Shown piece by piece: positions 12,001 through 21,000 of a stretch of DNA of 21,488 nucleotides. The stretch spans positions 1 through 21,488 of the forward strand of contig ATSW01000122.1 in assembly GCA_000444245.1 (NCBI GenBank). The letters are read 5' to 3'. Positions within the stretch are counted from its first letter, which is position 1; each line of letters starts with the position of its first letter. The position numbers and the translations under genes were made by a program. This stretch comes from Botryllus schlosseri. Taxonomy: Eukaryota > Chordata > Ascidiacea > Stolidobranchia > Styelidae. A model generated the notes under the pieces. That model searched no databases and was not told where the DNA came from. It worked only from the letters and a program-made list of their open reading frames with translations.

Positions 12001-15000
12001 CCAAATCTTCGATATTATATTCAGCAGTTACTAAGATGCTTTCACGCGGTTCTAATGACGATTTCACACATAAAAGTATGTGAAAGTGTGTGGCTCTTAT
12101 AACCCTGGTGGACACCTATCTTAAAATTATTTTCTACTTTACAGAATCATAAGTATAAAAATTTAGTAATTTTCCCTACAATATCCTTGTCAAGTCGATA
12201 GAAAAGTAGTATTAAAACAGAACCCCTTGAACAAGTAATGCATGTACAGGCAAAATCAACCTGAATCGAGCATTATGCCTCGAGATCAGTTTGCGAGTAT
12301 CGCCCATCATGACGTCACATCAGTATGAATGACGTGGAAAGTTCAATTCTATGTGCCCTTTGTACCAACCACAAAAACAGTGCCAGTAATACGTCACCAC
12401 GTTCAAGATTGTTTGGTATTTTTTCAACCATACCTATTCCATTGCACTTATTGACAATGCCGTGGATTGATCACAATTTCACGTGTATGTCATTTCCACT
12501 GACACGCATGTCACGTAGCTTTGTACTAATGCCTCGCATGCCGCGATAAGACCAATCAATGTTTACACGCAATCTTCCACAGTGAAAACAGTATCGAAAC
12601 TATAATTGTCTTTGATAAATCGACTTTCAGTGGAGCGATTAAAAAAAACATCACTTGGCCCACGATGCCTGGGATCACCCATTGGCTCATTGCAATTTCA
12701 GTTCGTCAACCACCCGACCGCGTACAACGTGACGTGGCTGAAGGACGGCGTCAAAATCAATTTCACGGGCAAGCGCATCGTGACGAAGTCCTACCGTCTC
12801 GTGATTCGCAGAGTGCAAACGGAAGATGCAGGCGTGTACGCTTGCGTGGTACGAATCCGGCGTGGCAAAGAGCTCACGGCAAAAGCGGAACTCATGATTA
12901 AAGGTACTTGGGTAGCCACGATGGTTGTTTACCAGGGAATATTACGGGTTTTCAAAGGGTGGTATAACTGCACATCGCGTATATCAGGAGCCGGCAACTT
13001 CTACAGTGGGCGGGTCGGATATGGAAAAATTAAGTAGGCCTACTTGGCTGGCTGGATTCCCGAATCGATACATTAATCACATATTTATCTACCCATACAG
13101 AGAATATATAGTATTTGATGCCAACTTTAACTTCAAATCATAGAGACCAACAATATTTTATTAGGGTAATTTATTCCAAATCCTGTTGAAGTCAATGAGA
13201 CATCTGTGGTCGATCAAACTTGTCAACAACTTCTTTGAACCGCTGCTACATGTAGGACGTAGAAACCCTTGGTAAAGAACGCTATCGTGAGTTCACGTCA
13301 GTTAGATTGGAACGCAGCATTGTCTTGTTAATGTTCTCAGTCGAGAAATGTTTGCTGGCAAATGTATGTGGACAGTGGACACACAGGCCACATTATCATG
13401 AAATGCCGGAAACTGTCTGCGGGCCGTGTTGCCCGCTCCAGGCGTAGAGATTCCCATGGGAAGTCGCCACGTAGCAGTCATAGATATATCTAGNGTTGGT
13501 CAAAGTAGTGTGCGTTGCTTCTCAAGTAGAAGTAAAAGTAACCCCGAATTTTATATTCAAATACGACTACAAGTAGCAATTTCCAAGACGAAACTACTGT
13601 AAGTGGAAGTAGAAAATGAAAGTGTATTTGATCGAGAGGTCTCATACTTTTAGCAGTTAGTCCGAGGTGTATACGTTCGAAATTTCATGATGCATCTTCC
13701 TCGCGATGAACGGAAAATGACTGATTATAATACAAATATATCNAAATCTTAGAAAGCATCCTCATTTTCGCTAATCCAGAGGCTATTTCAAGCGTNTTTT
13801 TATGACAATTCCACACGTAAAACTGGTGCAGACTTATCCAAAATATGCTTTCTGCTTTTCAAAATCCGAAGTGTAAAACNAAGGAGTTTTGGCTNAAAAA
13901 AACTGCTCGGGTAGACGTGGAAGTGGTGTGAAAACATAACCACTTCAGCGAGCCGTGCAAGAAAGACTATTTGAGTACTCCGAAAATTCGTGAGCTTGAT
14001 GATATAGATTTACAGCACCCGGTTGAAATTCGTTTTTCGAAATTTACACGTGTATTAGTATTAGGTATACAGTGGAAGCTATATGAAATCTCTAAGAAGT
14101 TTGTAAAATTGTATGGCTCATTCATGTCGGTGTGAACCCTAATATTTTCGGATGACACATCAGGGGTAATCGTCAGCCACTGCGGAGTGACGGCCGAAAA
14201 TATTCGGGTTCATTTCAATGTGAATATACTATTCAGTTGTATGTTGAAGTTCTGTACCTCCACGAAACTTTTCAAATATGTAAAACATGTGCATTGTCGT
14301 CCCAATAACTGTACAGTGCACCAATCATATGGTAGGGGCGATGCTTCATTAACCACTATTGTAGATTTAGCGGCAAACACTTGACATTTCTTTCAAACAC
14401 ACGCCAAATTGACCTCAAACAAGCCAGAATTTCTCCCGTCGTAGTACCGCTCACAATTGATGATTCATCTTATTAAATTCCTCTCTCAGACAGAGGATCA
14501 AGGGGGATATAAATAGAACGCAGGCCACTACCCCGGCGCGATGATTCCCGCGATAATTATCTAATCTTGTGTGTTTTGCTTACGAGAAGTGAGGTATTAA
14601 TTACTTCGGCACACGTCAAAAGACGATGCGGACATGCAATCCTTGCATCTCGTCGATGACGGCCCAAAAGACTGAGTCCTGCTTTGGAGGAACAGGTTCG
14701 AATACTCCACAGATGCGTGATCAAATCTTTTACAGTACAATAAAGGATGCCTAATACAATGAAATACACACCTAACATAACTACAGGAACGATTGAAAAC
14801 CGCCAGAAATTTTAAAAATACGAAACCTAGATCAAAACCTAAACGCATAGGAGGTGTATAAGCCGCTGTTTCCACTAGATTTTAAGCTTGTACTGGTACA
14901 TACCAGCGGTTCTTAACCCCTAAACGGACCAATTGTTTTGGCGGCTGTGCGGACCGCTTAACGGCAGAATTTGGGAAGCTGGTGACTAAAAATTTGTCAT

Positions 15001-18000
15001 TCACCTTTACCCAGCCCTCATTATTAATGTTTTTATAGTTCACGTGGCTATTGTAACTTGTGGTTAGCACAGAAAAGAGGAAATAAGGAGATACCGTAAT
15101 CCAAAAATATGGACAGATCTTATAAATATGGGTATTGGGTAATGTAGCTTTACAGTTTTAGTTTTAACGGAGGCGTTTCATGGACCCCTTAAAACTAGAC
15201 TGTGGGTCCCAAGTTACGAATCCATTTATCAAGACATGACATGGCACTGGTGAAGTGTGATGCATATACCTAATATGTAAAAACTTATGTATTGCCGAGA
15301 AGACAGCTGGTCACAATACCAAGGGTACGTTATTTCGTCTGGTGTCGCTTAGACAGATTTCGACTATTTCAAACTCACATTACCTTATCCACTCCGTATT
15401 AGATATAAGAATTATCGTCACTGGCCTCTTTCACATTATTTTTCAACCTGATCGGTAATGGCAATCATGTGTGGCTTCCCATATATAGACTTTAGCCCAT
15501 ATCCAACTCGATTCGGCCGTTTCTTTCCACACGTACCTAATTAAGTGATATATCACATCGGACAGATACAGCAAACGCTAGACTAGACTTTATTGAGGAA
15601 TCATGCTAGCGGGTACGTAGCATTCGGTATCGGCTTCACCGTCAGTGCGGTCATGCCCCTATATAATCAGTGCCGCTATCTGATATGAGTATATGCTGTA
15701 TCTTGCTATACCCTTGTGAACTTAACTATGACGCGGTTTCGACTTCAAGACAACACCGATCACATTTACTTGCTTCGCGAAAGAATATTGCCTCGGAAGG
15801 GGCACGAAATGCATTCACGAGTTGGTGGTGAAATCGTATGTTTTCTAAACATATTTTCTTTGTGATTTGTTTTGAATTAATGAATCTTCTTTCGTGAGAA
15901 AATTCCGTGGTTTACGCGTCGTGTGGTTTCATTAATTCGATTCCATTTGCGCGCCAGTCTGAGCCAATAAAGTTGTTGCATGCGGAGCACGATTTACATT
16001 CATCATAGTACATATACTTCAAATTTTGAAGTATAGATTTATCGGTGCATAAGCTCGCTTTAAACATTTTTGAAGGCTTCAACTAGTTTTTCCAATTCTC
16101 TATAGTTACTAACGATTACCCCTGACGAGTGTCAGCCGAAATCATTTATTTCAATATGAATATACTATTCAATTGTATCTTGAAGTTCTGTACCTCCAAG
16201 AAGCTGTTCAACTGTTATGTCACTATATACGCGCTTGTATGCACGCCTGAGAAAAACCGACTTTTATAGATTTCGCGTAACGAGTACGCGTGCTTGAGTG
16301 AAGCACAGAAGTAATCGCATAGGTTTGAAATATTGGCGCATTGAAATGACCAAATAAATTCACACTTCCCAGACCTGTAGCGGAGACAGCTTGGAATTAT
16401 CTGGTGCCATCTCAAAAGATAGTTATCCGTAGCCTATACCTCTCGCCAGACTCCGATAACTATAGATAATTCTAGTTGCCTAATTACACTAATTTGAGCG
16501 AAATGCCGGTAATCAAATTCCAATCTAATTTGTTAGCTGTTTCTGTGCTCTAATTCTACTTTAATTTCTGGTTTTCCTGTAAACACTACATGAGAGCTGT
16601 ATAGTTGGAAACGAGCCGAGCTTGCTGTACAGTACAGACATTAGCTATTCTCATGCTCTTGATAACGAACTCTAATTTGATATGAACTGAATTTGGTTCA
16701 ATGTCCAAGATTACTAGAATTACGTAATTCTAATTCTAGTCTAATCCGATAAAAACGGTGTATAGCTATAATTTTAATTTCACGGTAATCTAATTTGGAC
16801 AAGATGAAAATTTTTCAGTCGTCCAAGTCTGCTTCACGCTTACTCACTGTAGTAGTTTACAAACAATTACTTTGATCAAATTCATTACAAAATCATACGT
16901 CTACCTCTACCAAGCAGAATGCAAAAACATTTTAGAAGAGCTTCTAGGAGGAACAGAACTGCAATATACAATTGAATGGTATATTCATATTGAAATTGAA
17001 GTATGTACTAGTTGCTAAGTATTACCCCTGAGATTCAGCCGAAAATATTCGGGTTCGTTTCGATATGAATATACTATTCAAGAACATTTTTATATACAAT
17101 GTTCCTTCGAATTCTCTACCATTTGCTGACGATTACCCCTGACGAGTGTCAGCCGAAAATAGTCGGGTTTATTTCAACATTAACATACTATTCAATTGCA
17201 TATTGAAGTTCTGTGCCTCCAAGAAGCACTTCAAAGCATTTTTATACATGTGCGGATGAGTGAACGCGTCAATCATAACTTAACAATTCCCTATGACTAA
17301 TACGAGCCTGGTTTCATCAGTTTGAAGTCAAACTAAGGCGATTTGTTTAATGCGACAAATTTCAAACATCATAATATACCTTCCATTACATCTCTTTCCG
17401 ATACCCACGGAAATTTCGGAATCGCACGGATCAAAAAGGGACACTCACAATGTCGCAATGCCGTCATAGTTCACGGGAGAGTATACCAGTGAATAATCTC
17501 AAAAATAAATAAATTCAGATCACAGCGCAACAATGTCCCATTATTTCGCTCGCCTTTATCGACGTTTCATTACCAAAATGCGGGTAAAGCGTTTATGCTT
17601 AATCGTAATATCCGTATCTACATTAAGAGCGCCGGCTTAAATACGTGACACCGCACAGTCCTGGATAAACAGTAAACACACACGGTGTGGGTCGTTACCA
17701 TCCGCTAAATACGATTGAAACCACACATATACACTATTTTATATTTCATTGGGTAGTAATAGCAGAGATATGAAACAATTATATGGTAATTAGGTGACCA
17801 CAACGTAGTTCGATCTTACGATTATCTTCGTGACGTCATTACTGTGAGACGATCGTGAGAACGAATATCGCTTTAAGGATAGGGCTTGTATTAAGATTCT
17901 TACCAACATATTTCGCTCTGTACCAGACTTGGAACAACCATAGATAATAATAATTCTAGTTGTCTATAGACTATTTAGAGCGAAATACCAGTGATCTAAT

Positions 18001-21000
18001 TCTAATCTGATTTATGAAACGTTTCTTTGCTTTAATTATAAATCAAATCTAATTTGTGAAATAATTGTATGCTCTAATAATAATTGTAATCTACATTGCG
18101 AAACAAGCCATGCTTGGAGTACAGTGTACATACATTTGCTATTCTCATGCTTATGACAATGAGCTCTGATCGATATGAAGTGACCTTCATTCCATGTCCA
18201 AGTGTTCGCATATTCAGTAATTCTAATTCTAATCTAACTTTGAAAAAACTTCGCATTTACTAATTCCAATTGTAGTCTAATTTGGAAAACAACTGTGTAG
18301 CTAAATAGTCATCAATCTTATTCTAATCTAATTTGAAATTTTTTCTAGTTTTTCAAGTATGTTCTGTACCGTTGTAAATCATATAACCGCTCCTGCTCCT
18401 GCAATCCAGAGAGGCATGAAATTATACGCTCCGTTGTTTACGCTTTCGAATCGCAGCTGCGAACGTATCATGCATCACATAATGACAGTGCCAGGCGGCC
18501 CATCCCTTAAAACAATACCAACCCTTCCAACGTAAATGACCAACAATAATGCCGGATTAGGTGATTGACCTCTGTCAATTATAGGGCCAAGGGCGTGGCG
18601 TGCCGCGTCATAGACAAGCCCTCAGTATTGATATGACTTTATAGAGGCTTGGAGAACCGGATTATACTAGATGTAGTTAAATAATAACAACTTTTCGTTA
18701 GAGCCAGATTGTATAGAGACACTGCACCTATTTGATGCTGGTGTGGTCAGACTAGTTGACCTCCAAGATCGTATCGACGTGGCGAGATAGCGTAGTGGTA
18801 GGATCCACAGCTGCAACACCAATGGGTTGCGCGTTCGAGTCCGACCGAGGTCGACTCCAGAATTCCCACCCGAGTGTTGGAGGTTAATCCGGGCTCCTCC
18901 TCTCCACGTGATCCGCGTAAACGGTGTCTTATAAAAGCCCAGAAGCGGGGCCTTGCTACAAGTTGGTTGATACGGAATCGAAATACAGAATATCGGCCTG
19001 GTGTAAAATGACCAAGGTAGTCGAAACACCATGAATATCAAACAAACGAAAAGGGCTTACCGACCATCTCCATCCTATACCAAATACTGTGCTGCATTTT
19101 TTTCTATGTCATCATTATTGCCGTCTGTTTGTTTGTATTATGTTTGGATAAAAAACAAAGACTCTCTCGTATAAATAGAATGAGAAGAGCGAAATGTCGG
19201 TAATCTAATTTCTAAAATATTTCCATGTTCTAATTTTAATTGTAAATATGGTTCTCGATAAAATGCTATAGGACAACTGTACAGTACGAATCAAACTGAG
19301 CCTGGCGTACAGACATTCGCCATTCCCATGACTATGAGAATGAACTCAAATATTTGATATTAACTGGACTGGATTTGCGTTGTATTTCTTTACAATTTGG
19401 AAAATCTGAATTTTCTTTAGTTTTAACGCCGCTGTTTCCAAAGGTATAGAAAATATTTCAAACCCGTGGTTGAAGAGTTCCGCAATTATGCAAAAATTCT
19501 TTTCAACTTCGACCCACATTCAACCCATTGAACACAACGTTTCGAAATCAAACGGATGTAATATTTATTAACCACCTGCTGAAGCGCTGACATTGAGAAA
19601 TGACGCAGATCTACATGGTGTAACTGGACATATAGAATGATTGCGGGGAGTCAAATTCAGGCGACATCTGATCTTCAGTCCCGGATTCTCAATCAAATCC
19701 ATTGTCCAATGTCCATATAGTAGCGCCCGCCCTGCGATACGGAAACACAAACCAAATTAATCTCCACTTTACGCGCTAATTCCGCAAACTTAGATGTATA
19801 GAATAATAATCTCAAACCGAAAATCGTGGTTGCATATGTGTGATAATTCCTGTCGACAATATTGACACTCGCCATAAGTGCATAGTTCTGTTCGTGCCGC
19901 ATATCCAGTCAGTGCGCAGGTGTGCAAGTGAACGCGATACTCAATTTACAATGACATTCTCAGACGAAAGCTGAAAAATTGATGTCAAAAGGACAAGGCA
20001 GGGTTAAAGCTGCAGGCCGCGATAAAATTGTAATCCCTCAAAACGAGTAAGCGTCTAAACGACTGCTCTCAATTATATGAAACTTTCTGCATGTTTGTCA
20101 CTTGATACGCGAGATAAAATATTGCATAACATCTTCAAGAAAAACGAATACGAGTCGAAGAAAGTATTCAACACGAACATATAGCAACAAAGGGCATGAT
20201 AGTCTGAAAGCAAAAAAGACTTGAGCGTCCGCATTGAGATATCACTAATCCATTGGTGCAGCACATATAGTAGGCTTATCATATACTCAGCCCTATAAAG
20301 AGCACACTATTATGCCAGCAAGTAAAACGGAAGTAAAATTATTACCGTACGATTGAATTTAATGTTTTACATTTCCTTGGTAGTTTCAGGAAACAGTTAC
20401 AAAAACTTGCATGCACAAGTTACAAAAACAGTCAACGCAAAACTTATATAAACATACACGAAAACAACAAATCAAATTTATTTTATAGATTCATCCCATT
20501 AATACTTTACGGTTCCCTCAATTATTGCCAGTAAAGAACGATAGATAACCAGATCGTAAAATTCTTGTACGAAATATCATTGATTGGTTCCCAACGTGGG
20601 CGATTTGGCGGTCTAGGGGGCGAAAATAACAAAGGGGACGAAAACGGACGATTTTGGAAATAAATTAATACGCCTCGTTAAAGTATAAGCAACGACTCGA
20701 AATGTGAAAAAGATGACAGTTAGGCGTCCTCAGATGACCATTCCTTTTTCTTGAGACACGAGGACAAATCCTACTAAATTAGGATTTATATGCCCAAGCC
20801 AAATACAATTATACATCCTCGCCTTTTCCATAAACCCAACAGTGCCTTCTGATCTATCACAAGCTGCACACAATCATACTCTCGTAGAGGCTTGATTCGC
20901 ATTAGATATAACGCTAGAACGACAAGTTGCAATTTAGGACGCATGCTGCCGTGGTCCGAATGGTCGAAATGCAGCGTGTCATGCGGGAAGGGGATCATGT

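Noticed and set aside
16063-18361. Large tandem duplication carrying a W plus a Z repeat
   Set aside because: W-to-Z spacing differs between the two blocks, the spacers do not look alike, and each of these Z copies has its own flanking 8-mer pair.
18781-18853. Functional tRNA gene
   Set aside because: Promoter boxes are well placed, but the T-stem pairs at only about 2 of 5 positions, the acceptor stem is poor and no clear anticodon arm forms.
18667-19041. 124-codon open frame on the - strand
   Set aside because: Mostly the reverse strand of the SINE.
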